Shown piece by piece: positions 47,017 to 55,269 of a DNA stretch of 64,000 nucleotides. The notes below the pieces were generated by a model. The model was not told where the DNA came from. It did not search any database and worked only from the letters and a program-made list of their open reading frames with translations. Every line of letters begins with the position of its first letter. Within the stretch, counting starts at the first letter, position 1. The DNA lies in contig CAVOTL010000005.1 in NCBI GenBank assembly GCA_963699345.1, positions 124,001 through 188,000 of the forward strand, read 5' to 3'. Origin of the DNA: Bog-756 sp963699345. Lineage in GTDB: Bacteria > Actinomycetota > Acidimicrobiia > Acidimicrobiales > RAAP-2. Position numbers and translations under genes: made by a program.

Positions 47017-47883
47017 TCATACGGTGGTGCTCAGCACCGGGCGGGCCCCGGCCAGGAGGGCGGCCGGGTCGATCACCACGGAGGCGACGCGGTGCACGGG
47101 GCCCCGCAGCAGGATCTCGTCGTCGGCCAGGGTCACGTGGAGGGTGCCCCCCGGGTTGTGTACGGCGACCTCGGTGCCCACCAGCCCCCAGCTGTGAGCG
47201 GCGGCGGCGGCGGCCGCGCTGCCCGTGCCGCAGGCCTGGGTCTCGCCCACGCCCCGCTCGAACACCCGCAGCCGGAGGTTGTCCGGCTCCTCACCCGAGG
47301 TGATGAACTCGACGTTGATGCCACCGGGGTAGACCGACTGGAGCTGGGTACCGATCCCGACGACGTCCACCTCGTCGAGGTCGGGGCCCGGGCCGAACAT
47401 CACCAGATGGGGATTGCCCATGTCCACGGTGCGGACCTTGCGGTCGATGAACTTCTGGATCTGGTCGTCGCCGAGCACCGCCCGGCCGAGACCGACGGTG
47501 GCCTCCGCCGTGTGGATCTCGTCACACTCCAGGTACGTGACGGTCTTGACGCCGGCCGCCGTCGCCACCGTGAAGGTCGGCGGGAACACCATGGCGCTCA
47601 GCACCGCGGCCTGCGCCAGGCACCGCATGCCGTTGCCGCTCATCTCGGCCTCGCCACCGTCGGCGTTCTGCAGCACCATGGTGAGGTCGGCGGTGCCGTC
47701 ACCCGCCAGCACCCGGATGACCCCGTCGGCGCCCACCCCGAAGCGTCGGTCGCACAGGGCACGGACGAGATCGACGGGCAGGGGCCCGCTGCCCCCGGGG
47801 TCGACCTGGACCAGGAAGTCGTTGCCGGCACCGTGGTGCTTCGTGAATCGGAGGAGGGCGGAGTCGGGGGGTGGCGAGGTCAT
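47017..47883 (-). CDS. dapF: Diaminopimelate epimerase DapF
   Basis: An intact 288-aa cofactor-independent epimerase converting LL- to meso-diaminopimelate. The catalytic cysteines are in EMSGNGMRCLAQAAV and GETQACGTGSAAAAAAA; the start LLRFTKHHGAGNDFLVQV is typical. ATG 47883 gives MTSPPPDSALLRFTKHHG. It lies 19 bp after miaA and shares the operon with dapC, dapD and dapE. Confidence 0.96.
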   Translation of the reverse strand: MTSPPPDSALLRFTKHHGAGNDFLVQVDPGGSGPLPVDLVRALCDRRFGVGADGVIRVLAGDGTADLTMVLQNADGGEAEMSGNGMRCLAQAAVLSAMVFPPTFTVATAAGVKTVTYLECDEIHTAEATVGLGRAVLGDDQIQKFIDRKVRTVDMGNPHLVMFGPGPDLDEVDVVGIGTQLQSVYPGGINVEFITSGEEPDNLRLRVFERGVGETQACGTGSAAAAAAAHSWGLVGTEVAVHNPGGTLHVTLADDEILLRGPVHRVASVVIDPAALLAGARPVLSTTV

Positions 47884-47902
47884 GGCGTTCCCCCACAGTC
47901 TC

Positions 47903-48877
47903 TCATCCACCCAGCCCGGTCGCGTCCGATTCGAGGCGGGCGAGCACCGCGGCCACCGTGGGCTCCTCGCCATCGGCGTCGGGGTCGAGCCACTCGATGC
48001 GCGGGTCCCGCCGGAACCAGGCCCGTTGACGCCGGGCGAACGCCCGGGTGCGGCGGACCGCTTCCCTGACCGCCTCATCCAGCGGCACACCGTCCTCGAC
48101 GTGGGAGAGCAGCTCCCGGTAACCGAGCGCCTGGCGGGCCGAGCGGGACAGGCCGCCCGGGCGGGTGGCCAGGGTCCGCACCTCGTCCAGGAAGCCCTCG
48201 TCCATCAGCCGAACGAAGCGCTCGCCGATGCGGCGGTCCACTGCCTCGGGGTCGCGCCGGATGCCGACCAACGTCACCCGGCTCTCCGGGTAGCGATCGA
48301 GGCCCGGCCCGAAGGAGGAGAACGTCCGCCCCGAGCCGAGGGTGACCTCGAGGGCCCGGACCAGGCGTCGTTCGTTGCCCGGTTCGATCCGCGATGCCGC
48401 CACCGGGTCCACCTCGGTGAGCCGGGTGTGGAGGACCCCGCACCCGGCGAGGCGCTCCGGGGTCCCCGCCGGCCCGCGGGCGTCGAGTCCGGCCAGCAGC
48501 TCGGCCGCCACCTCTGGGAAACGCCCCGGGAAGGACAGGTCGTCGGTCACCGATCGGAGGTACAGGCCGGTTCCTCCGACCAGCAGGGGCTGGTGCCCCC
48601 GGCCGTCGATCCCGGCGATCGCCCGCCGGGCGTCGTGCTGGAAGCGGGTGACCGTGTACTCCTCGTCGGGGTCCACCTGGTCCACGAGGTGGTAGGCGAC
48701 CTCGGCCCGGACCTCCGGGGTCGGCTTGGCCGTACCGAGGTCCATGCCCCGATAGACGGCCATGGAGTCGACCGACACCAGTTCGACGGCCCTACCCCGG
48801 GACCGCGCCGACCGAGCGACGGCCAGGGCGATCGCCGACTTGCCCGACGCGGTGGGCCCGACCAGGGCGACGGCCAC
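47903..48877 (-). CDS. miaA: tRNA dimethylallyltransferase MiaA
   Basis: An intact 324-aa enzyme that adds the dimethylallyl group to A37 of UNN-reading tRNAs. The P-loop is VALVGPTASGKSAIALA, followed by SVDSMAVYRGMDLGTAKP and PLLVGGTGLYLRSVTDDL. RRTRAFARRQRAWFRRDPRI is the conserved C-terminal motif. GTG 48877 starts three bases after the miaB stop, so miaB and miaA are coupled and together make ms2i6A. Confidence 0.96.
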   Translation of the reverse strand: MAVALVGPTASGKSAIALAVARSARSRGRAVELVSVDSMAVYRGMDLGTAKPTPEVRAEVAYHLVDQVDPDEEYTVTRFQHDARRAIAGIDGRGHQPLLVGGTGLYLRSVTDDLSFPGRFPEVAAELLAGLDARGPAGTPERLAGCGVLHTRLTEVDPVAASRIEPGNERRLVRALEVTLGSGRTFSSFGPGLDRYPESRVTLVGIRRDPEAVDRRIGERFVRLMDEGFLDEVRTLATRPGGLSRSARQALGYRELLSHVEDGVPLDEAVREAVRRTRAFARRQRAWFRRDPRIEWLDPDADGEEPTVAAVLARLESDATGLGG

Positions 48878-48880
48878 CGG

Positions 48881-50281
48881 TCAGCCGGCGGAGACGGGGA
48901 TCCGTACGCGGTGGGACGGGCGCGCCGTCACCTCCACCAGGTCACCGGTGAGGTGATGGCGGGCGGCGTCCGTCACCACCACCCGGGCGTAGGAGCCGCT
49001 GGCCGGGGGTCGGCCGTCAGGGGCGACGAAGTGGACGAGCTTGTTCTGCGCCGTCCGTCCCGTCGTGACCGCCGGGTCACGCTTCGAGGGACCCTCGACC
49101 ACCACCTCCTCGACCCGACCGACCCGGGCGCGGTGCCGGCGCAGCGCCGACCGTTCGACGACCGCCCGCAGCCGTTCCATCCGTTCGGCGGTGATCTCGA
49201 CGGGCAGGAAGTGGTCCTCCATGGCCGCGGCCCGGGTGCCCGGCCGGGGTGAGAACACGAAGGTGTAGGCGCTGTCGAACTCAGCTTCGGCGGTCACCTC
49301 CAGGGTGCGCTCGAAGTCGTCCTCGGTCTCCCCGGGGAAGCCGACGATCAGGTCCGTGGTGACGGCCAGGTCCTCGACGGCGGCCCGGGCGGCGGCCAGC
49401 CGGTCCAGGTACCGGGCGGCCGTGTATCCCCGCCGCATGGCCGTGAGCGTGCGGTCGCTCCCGGACTGCAGGGGAAGATGCAGATGGTTGCAGACCTCCG
49501 GTGTCTCGGCCATGGCCGCGATGACGTCGGGGCGGAGGTCCTTCGGGTGTGGACTGGTGAACCGCACGCGGCGGATCCCGTCGATGTCCCCCACCGCCCG
49601 CAGCAGGTCGCCGAAGAGCGGGCTCCGGCGGGTGATGTCACGCCCGTACGAGTTCACGTTCTGGCCGAGGAGGGTGACCTCGGTGACCCCCCGTCGGGCG
49701 AGCTCGGCCACTTCGACCACCAGGTCGTCCATCGGACGCGACACCTCGGGACCCCGCACGGCGGGGACGATGCAGTAGGCGCACGAGTTGTCACAGCCCA
49801 TCTGGATCGTGACCCACGCGGCGTACGGGAGGTCCCGGACGGCGGCCAGGGCGGCGGTCTGCTGGTCGGCGGCGGTGGGCTCGCCCACCGGGACCGGCTC
49901 CTCCAGGATCGACACGATCGGGCCCTCGGTGGAGGCCCGTCGCAGGAGCTCGGGGGCGTCGGTGAGGTTGTGGGTGCCGAAGACCACGTCGACGTGGCCG
50001 GCCCGCTCCCGGATCTTCTCCCGGTCCATCTGGGCCAGACAGCCACCGACGGCGATCTGCATGTCGGGCCGGCTCTCCCGGAGCGCCTTCAGGTTGCCGA
50101 GGTGGCCGTAGAACTTGTTGTCGGCGTTCTCCCGGATACAGCAGGTGTTGAACACGACCACATCGGCGGTCTCCATGTCGTCCGTCGCCACCAGGCCGTC
50201 GGCGACCAGGGATCCGGCGAGGCGCTCCGAGTCGTGCTCGTTCATCTGGCAGCCGAACGTCCGGATGTGGAACGTCCGCAC
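48881..50281 (-). CDS. miaB: tRNA-2-methylthio-N6-dimethylallyladenosine synthase MiaB
   Basis: An intact 466-aa radical-SAM methylthiotransferase. The N-terminal cluster cysteines are in FGCQMNEHDSERLAG, VVFNTCCIRENAD and IAVGGCLAQMD. The radical-SAM CxxxCxxC is MGCDNSCAYCIVPAVRG. SGSDRTLTAMRRGYTAARY follows, and a TRAM domain (about 395-460) ends it. GTG 50281 is the start. It heads the minus-strand operon of miaA, dapF, hflX and dapCDE. Confidence 0.97.
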   Translation of the reverse strand: MRTFHIRTFGCQMNEHDSERLAGSLVADGLVATDDMETADVVVFNTCCIRENADNKFYGHLGNLKALRESRPDMQIAVGGCLAQMDREKIRERAGHVDVVFGTHNLTDAPELLRRASTEGPIVSILEEPVPVGEPTAADQQTAALAAVRDLPYAAWVTIQMGCDNSCAYCIVPAVRGPEVSRPMDDLVVEVAELARRGVTEVTLLGQNVNSYGRDITRRSPLFGDLLRAVGDIDGIRRVRFTSPHPKDLRPDVIAAMAETPEVCNHLHLPLQSGSDRTLTAMRRGYTAARYLDRLAAARAAVEDLAVTTDLIVGFPGETEDDFERTLEVTAEAEFDSAYTFVFSPRPGTRAAAMEDHFLPVEITAERMERLRAVVERSALRRHRARVGRVEEVVVEGPSKRDPAVTTGRTAQNKLVHFVAPDGRPPASGSYARVVVTDAARHHLTGDLVEVTARPSHRVRIPVSAG

Positions 50282-50376
50282 GCCCCCGTCCTCTCTCCCC
50301 CCTTGTCGGTCCCCGCGTCGTCGTCCACCGCCCCAGGATACGACCCCGTGTCACACCCCCCGACGAGGGTGTCCCC

Positions 50377-52043
50377 ATGGCACCGGAGTCCCCCTCCCGT
50401 CCTGCCCGCTCCGGCCTCTCCTCGCAGGTGGCCACCCTCACCGAGGGCCTGGCGTCGCTGGTGGCGACCCTGGAGCCCGACACCCTGGCCGGCCCCGACG
50501 CCGCCGCCCTCTACGCCGCCCTGGCCCAGGTGGAGCGGCTGGTGGTGGCGGCCAAGTGCCTGCTCGCCCCCCGCATCGCCTCCTCGGGGCTGTGGGAGGC
50601 CCGAGGCCACCGGTCCCCGGCCCGGATGCTGGCCGAGGTGGAGGGGATCTCCCCCGGCCAGGCGAACCGCACCCTGGTGACCGGCCGGCGCCTGGCCGAA
50701 CTGCCCGCCACCGAGGCGGCCCTGCGGGCCGGGCGGCTGTCGGGGGCCAAGGCGGCCGAGATCACCGGGGCCGCCAGTGTGGACCCGGCGAGCGAGGCGG
50801 CCCTGTTGGCCGGCTCGCTCGACGAGCCCCTGGCCGCCACCACCGAGCGCTGCCGGCGGGCCCGGGCCGGGGCGGCCCGCCACGACCCGGTGGCCACCGC
50901 CCGGGCCATCCACGCCGCCCGGCACTTCTCCCACTGGCACGACGCCGAGGGGGCGTTCTGCTTCTCGGGCCAGGACTCCCCCGAGCGGGGGGCGGCCCTG
51001 CTGGCCCGGCTCGTCCCCGCCGCCCACCGCCTACGCGACGCCCGGCGGGCGGCCACGACGGGACCCTCGCCGGTCCCCCCGAGTCGGAGGGGGCGCTGCG
51101 GGCCGACGCCCTCGTGGCCCTGGTCACCGGGTCCTCGACCTGGGTCACCGGCACCGGCGACGCCGACGTTGACCCCGGCGCTGATCCCGGCGCTGATCCC
51201 GGCGCTTATGCCGGCGCTTCCGGCGAGATCGCCCCGGCCACCCGGGGCACCGATGATGTCGATGCCACCTCCCGGGACACCGATGACGCCGATGCCGTCC
51301 CCCGGCGGGTCTCCCGGGGACCGGGGACACCGGGGCTGCGGGGGACACCGGGACTGCGGGGGGCCGACGACATCGTCGACCGGCCGCCGGCGGCCACCGT
51401 GATGGTCCGGGTGGACCGCGACGCCCTGGTGCGGGGGCACACCCTCCCCGGCGAGCTCTGCGACCTGGACGGGGCGGGGCCGATCCCCGTCCCCCTGGCC
51501 CGGGCCCTCGCCGTCGACTCGTTCCTGGCCCTGGTGTTCACCGAGGCCGGGGACATCCGGGCCGTCCACCACCGGGGCCGGACCATCAACGCCACCCTGC
51601 GCACCGCCCTGGCCTTCCGGGACCGCGTCTGTGTGGTGCCGGGGTGTGCCATGCCCTACGGACTGGAGATCGACCACGTCCGTCCCGTCGCCCTGGGCGG
51701 CCCGACGGCCCTCGACAACCTGGCCCTGCTCTGCACCCACCACCACCGGCTGAAGACCTACGACGGGTGGGTGCTCGAGCGCCACGGGCCGAGCGACGAG
51801 GACCCCCGGTGGTCCTTCACCCCCCAACCCGACTTCGGCCAGGAGCCCGACCTCGGCCTGGACCGGCCCGGGGCCGAGCCGATGCCCCGACCGCCCCGTC
51901 GGGTCCCGGGGACGGATCCACCACCGGACGGCACGCTGTTCGACCGGCCACCCGACGACAGACCGGCCGGCGACAGACCAGCGGGCGACGATGGCGCCCA
52001 GGGGGACCGGCCACCGGACGAAGCGCCCCCGAGAACCGCCTGA
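50377..52043 (+). CDS. DUF222/HNH endonuclease-domain protein (frameshifted)
   Basis: A ~555-aa actinobacterial protein of the 13E12-repeat type. The DUF222 helical region covers about residues 15-230 (VERLVVAAKCLLAPRIASSG; EVEGISPGQANRTLVTGRRL). A low-complexity Asp/Gly/Ala insert follows, then the HNH nuclease (CVVPGCAMPYGLEIDHVRPV ... NLALLCTHHHRLKTY). The tail is Pro/Asp/Arg-rich (FDRPPDDRPAGDRPAGD). One shift near 51060 joins the two halves. Such genes are often multicopy and may be mobile or defensive; the function is unknown. It is divergent from miaB. Confidence 0.82.
51170..51220. repeat. 12-bp tandem repeat in the HNH gene
   Basis: GATCCCGGCGCT-type units repeat about four times with drift, encoding a GADPGADPGA run in the linker between DUF222 and HNH domains. 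Confidence 0.7.
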
Positions 52044-52253
52044 CGAGGTCGCGACCTTCCCCGACCACGTCAGCTCAGTGACGGCAGCGGTACCGCCGGA
52101 GGTGGTGACAGGTGCGACCCGATCCACCGGCTGCCGTGACTCGCTCCATCCGACGAACCGGTCGGGGCCCGCCTGGGCGGCGATTCAAGTGTCGGCCGTC
52201 AGGAGGACCCGGTGGAGATCTCCATCGTCCCCGTGCGCATCCCGTGGCCCGCG

Positions 52254-52613
52254 TCAGGGGGCGGGAGGATGGGACGCCTCCACCACCGTGTGGATCCCAC
52301 CCCGCACCAACCAGTCGGTGACCACGGTCATCCGGCGGGGGGCGATGGCGGCCACCAGGTCGTCAAGGATGCGATTGGTCATGTCCTCGTGGAACCCGCC
52401 TTCGTTGCGGTAGCTCCACAGGTACAGCTTCAGTGATTTGAGCTCGACGAGCGACTGGTCGGGAACGTAGGAGATCCGCACGGTGGCGAAGTCCGGCTGC
52501 CCCGTCAGGGGACACAGGCAGGTGAACTCCGGCGTCTCACAGGTGACCGTGTAGTCCCGGCTCAGGTGCGGGTTGGGAACGGCCTGGAGGTCTCTACTGG
52601 GCTGGGAGGGCAT
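52254..52613 (-). CDS. queF: NADPH-dependent 7-cyano-7-deazaguanine reductase QueF
   Basis: An intact 119-aa type I QueF, which reduces preQ0 to preQ1 in queuosine synthesis. The catalytic cysteine is in TPEFTCLCPLTGQPDFAT. The QueF signature ELKSLKLYLWSYRNEGGFHE and the substrate region TNRILDDLVAAIAPRRM follow. No other queuosine genes are in the window. It is convergent with the HNH gene across a 210-bp gap (52044-52253) in which I see only a weak hairpin. It starts 35 bp after the thrB stop. Confidence 0.95.
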   Translation of the reverse strand: MPSQPSRDLQAVPNPHLSRDYTVTCETPEFTCLCPLTGQPDFATVRISYVPDQSLVELKSLKLYLWSYRNEGGFHEDMTNRILDDLVAAIAPRRMTVVTDWLVRGGIHTVVEASHPPAP

Positions 52614-52648
52614 GACGGGCCGAGGCTAGCGGTTGGTGACCTCCGGGC

Positions 52649-53530
52649 TCACGGCTCGGCGTCATACAGCCCGCCGGTGCCGTCCCGGTCGACGATGAGG
52701 CCGTCGTTGTCGGCATGGAGCAGCAGTACCTCCCCGGTCAGCCCGGCCTCGGCGAGGGCCTGCTCACCCGCCGTCTGCACCTTGGGGGCATCGACACCGC
52801 GACAGATCCCGAGCAGCGAGGGTCCGGCTCCCGACCAGCACGAGGCGAGGGCACCCCCGGCCACGAGGGATGCCAGCAGTTTCGGGGCCGCCGGGAAGAG
52901 AGGGCTGCGGTAGTCCTGGTGCAGTCGGTCCTCGGCCGCCTCGGGGATCAACAGCCGGCAGTCGGCCATCCCGGCCATCAGCAGGGCCATGCGGGACAGG
53001 TTGAACGAGGCGCTCTCCCGGCTGACCTCGAACGGGAGCGCCTGGCGGGCCCTCGCCGTCGAGAGCTGCACGTCGGGGACCACCACGATGAACGCCAGGC
53101 TGACGTCGAGGGGCAGACGCACCACGTGGACGCCGCCTTTGACGACCGCCGCGGCGACGAACCCGCCCACCGTGGAAGCGGCGGCGTTGTCAGGGTGGCC
53201 GTCCATGGCCGTGGCCACGGCCAGGGGGTCGTCGGCCCCGGCGGCCGCGGCGGCCGCCACGGCGAGGGCGGCGGACGAGCCCAACCCCCGGGCGATGGGT
53301 ATCTCGGAGCGGACGGTGATGGCCAGCCGGTCGGTCCCGGCGACGTCGATGGCGACCCGGGCGGCGAGGTGTGACGGGTCGTCGAACAGGCCCTCCCCCT
53401 CGCCCACGGACCGCACGATCAGCTTCGACGCCGGTTCCACGTCGACGAGGACATACCGGTCGAGAGCCAGGGCCAGTGTGTCGAATCCGGGCCCGAGATT
53501 GGCCGACGAAGCAGGTACACGGGCTCGCAC
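52649..53530 (-). CDS. thrB: Homoserine kinase
   Basis: An intact GHMP kinase of 293 aa that phosphorylates homoserine in threonine synthesis. GTG 53530 gives VRARVPASSANLGPGFDTLA, the family start; an in-frame start 14 codons earlier is possible. The ATP loop is IPIARGLGSSAALAVAAAA, and the third GHMP motif is ALASCWSGAGPSLLGICRG. NAAASTVGGFVAA is also conserved. No hom or thrC is adjacent within the window. Confidence 0.93.
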   Translation of the reverse strand: MRARVPASSANLGPGFDTLALALDRYVLVDVEPASKLIVRSVGEGEGLFDDPSHLAARVAIDVAGTDRLAITVRSEIPIARGLGSSAALAVAAAAAAGADDPLAVATAMDGHPDNAAASTVGGFVAAAVVKGGVHVVRLPLDVSLAFIVVVPDVQLSTARARQALPFEVSRESASFNLSRMALLMAGMADCRLLIPEAAEDRLHQDYRSPLFPAAPKLLASLVAGGALASCWSGAGPSLLGICRGVDAPKVQTAGEQALAEAGLTGEVLLLHADNDGLIVDRDGTGGLYDAEP

Positions 53531-53639
53531 GTGCCCAACGTACCCCTCGCGGACCAGGTGCACCGGGATCACGGCACCCCGGCGGGGTGCGCCTCCGCAC
53601 CACCGTCACCTGGGCACCGTCACCCGGCCACTGTCACCG

Positions 53640-53765
53640 CGGAGGTCACCCCGCCGTCGTCGAGGTCGACGTCACCCCGCCGCGGTCGAGGTCGATGTGG
53701 AGGACGACGGGGCGGTCGAGGTCGATGTGGAGGACGACGACGAGGATGTCGAGGTCGACGTGGAC
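53640..53765. repeat. 30-bp direct repeats at the 3' end of the carboxypeptidase gene
   Basis: GCGGTCGAGGTCGATGTGG starts at 53682 and 53712, with diverged copies either side. They encode the Ser/Thr tail and continue past the stop codon at 53672, so the repeat array is larger than the gene end. Confidence 0.7.
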
Positions 53766-55243
53766 GGGGTCCCGATCCCACCGTGGCGCAGGCGCCACCA
53801 CAGCGACGGCTCCGGAACCGTCTGGTGCAACTGCAGAGGTACCACCTGGAACTGCGTGCCGATGGCGAAGAGCGTCGAGCCCACCCGGGTCCCGGCCGCA
53901 CTCCCCGGCGGGACGGGGGTGAACCGGGTCACCGTCCGGACCGCCTGGCCCGGCCATCCGGGCAGCCAGGCGCCGGCGGCGGTGACGAACGTGGCGGAGT
54001 GGACCTGGCCGCCCCAGGTGGACGTGACCGTCCCGGCCACGCCTCCCTGCGTCGCCACCGTCACCCGGGTGATCCCCGCCTGGGCCGCCGTCAGCAGGGT
54101 CTGGGTGGTGGGACCGGCGTACTTGAACGGGTCGGCGACCGGTTCGTCGTCCAACGGCAGCGTGGTGGTCGTCGTGGTCGGGCCGGACGGTCGGGTGGTC
54201 GTGGTGGTCGTGGTCGGGCCGGACGGTCGGGTGGTCGTGGTCGTGGTCGTGGTCGGGGCGGTGGGTGGCGGTGTGGGCTGGCCGGTGACGGCCACCAGGA
54301 CCAGCAGCACCCGGCCGTCGATCACCCGGTTGGCGGCCAGCACCATGCACGCTCCGGCCTGGGAGGTGTATCCCGACTTGACCCCGATGACCCCGTCCAC
54401 GCCGATCTGCGAGACGATGTTGTGCAGGGTCCCGGCCAACGGCAGGGTGACCTCGGTCATCCCCACGATCTCGGCGAATGTCGGGATGGCCATGCCCACG
54501 GCCGCCATCCGCAGCACGTCCGCAGCCGAGGAGACGGTCTGGGGGTCGTACCCGCTGGCGTCCACGTAGTGGGTGTCGGTGTCTCCGAGCGACGTGGCCA
54601 GGGCGTTCATCTTGGCCACGAAGGCGTCGATCGACCCGGCGTCCCAGACCGCCAGGGTGTAGGCCACGTCGTTGGCCGACTGGGTCAACAGGGCTTCCAG
54701 GGCCTGACGCTCGGTCAGCTGCTCACCCACTTCGATGGCCACCGTCGACTCGTCCATGTGGAGTTCGAGGTCGTACTGGGCGACGTCGTCGGGCGACACC
54801 GTGATGACGGGACCCTGGTCGCCCGCACCCAGCGGATGGTCCTGCAGGATCACCACCGCCGTCGTGATCTTGGTCAGCGATGCGACCGGCACGGGGGACT
54901 CGGGACCGGACTGCGCGCGGTAGGCGATCGCCGGGACGGAGACCGCGCCCTGACCTCCCGTCGGCCACGGCAGCGAGGGCACCGGCCCGGGCACGACGGC
55001 GCCCGCGTCGGTCGAGGGGCGCGGGACCACCGGTGGAAGTGGCGCACCGATGCGCGCCACGGCCACCCACGCGGCGCCACCCACGGCGAGGAGGACGACC
55101 GCGACGACGACCCACGGCCACCGGCGGTGGCGTCGGCTCCGCGTGTGGCGGTGGGCGGTCCCCCGCCGGTGGCGGCCTCTGCCGGACGAGGGTTCGGCCA
55201 GCACCACCCCGGACGCGTTCCTGCCGTCGTCGGTGGCCATCAT
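53672..55243 (-). CDS. D-alanyl-D-alanine carboxypeptidase (DacA-like) with low-complexity tails
   Basis: An intact 523-aa class C penicillin-binding protein. A basic cytoplasmic head and one membrane helix (WVVVAVVLLAVGGAAWVAVA, residues 45-64) anchor it. The active-site motifs are SLTK (122-125), SAN in LLTQSANDVAYTL (about 190) and KSG in GVKSGYTSQAG (about 287). After the transpeptidase domain there is a Thr-rich hinge (two RPSGP units), a second domain and a Ser/Thr tail of about 30 residues. It trims stem peptides of peptidoglycan outside the membrane. It follows ftsK by 26 bp. Confidence 0.9.
   Translation of the reverse strand: MMATDDGRNASGVVLAEPSSGRGRHRRGTAHRHTRSRRHRRWPWVVVAVVLLAVGGAAWVAVARIGAPLPPVVPRPSTDAGAVVPGPVPSLPWPTGGQGAVSVPAIAYRAQSGPESPVPVASLTKITTAVVILQDHPLGAGDQGPVITVSPDDVAQYDLELHMDESTVAIEVGEQLTERQALEALLTQSANDVAYTLAVWDAGSIDAFVAKMNALATSLGDTDTHYVDASGYDPQTVSSAADVLRMAAVGMAIPTFAEIVGMTEVTLPLAGTLHNIVSQIGVDGVIGVKSGYTSQAGACMVLAANRVIDGRVLLVLVAVTGQPTPPPTAPTTTTTTTTRPSGPTTTTTTTRPSGPTTTTTTLPLDDEPVADPFKYAGPTTQTLLTAAQAGITRVTVATQGGVAGTVTSTWGGQVHSATFVTAAGAWLPGWPGQAVRTVTRFTPVPPGSAAGTRVGSTLFAIGTQFQVVPLQLHQTVPEPSLWWRLRHGGIGTPSTSTSTSSSSSSTSTSTAPSSSTSTSTAAG
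54164..54258. repeat. 36-bp repeats encoding a Thr-rich hinge
   Basis: Units beginning GTGGTCGGGCCGGACGGTC at 54174 and 54210 encode alternating poly-threonine and RPSGP, a flexible extracytoplasmic linker in the carboxypeptidase. Confidence 0.75.
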
Positions 55244-55269
55244 CGGATGGAGGTCACGGACCCGCCGGC

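Noticed and set aside
53640..54258. A possible CRISPR array from the repeated GTCGAGGTCGATG and poly-Thr-coding units.
   Set aside because: The repeats are short, inside a coding region and without unique spacers. No cas genes are present.
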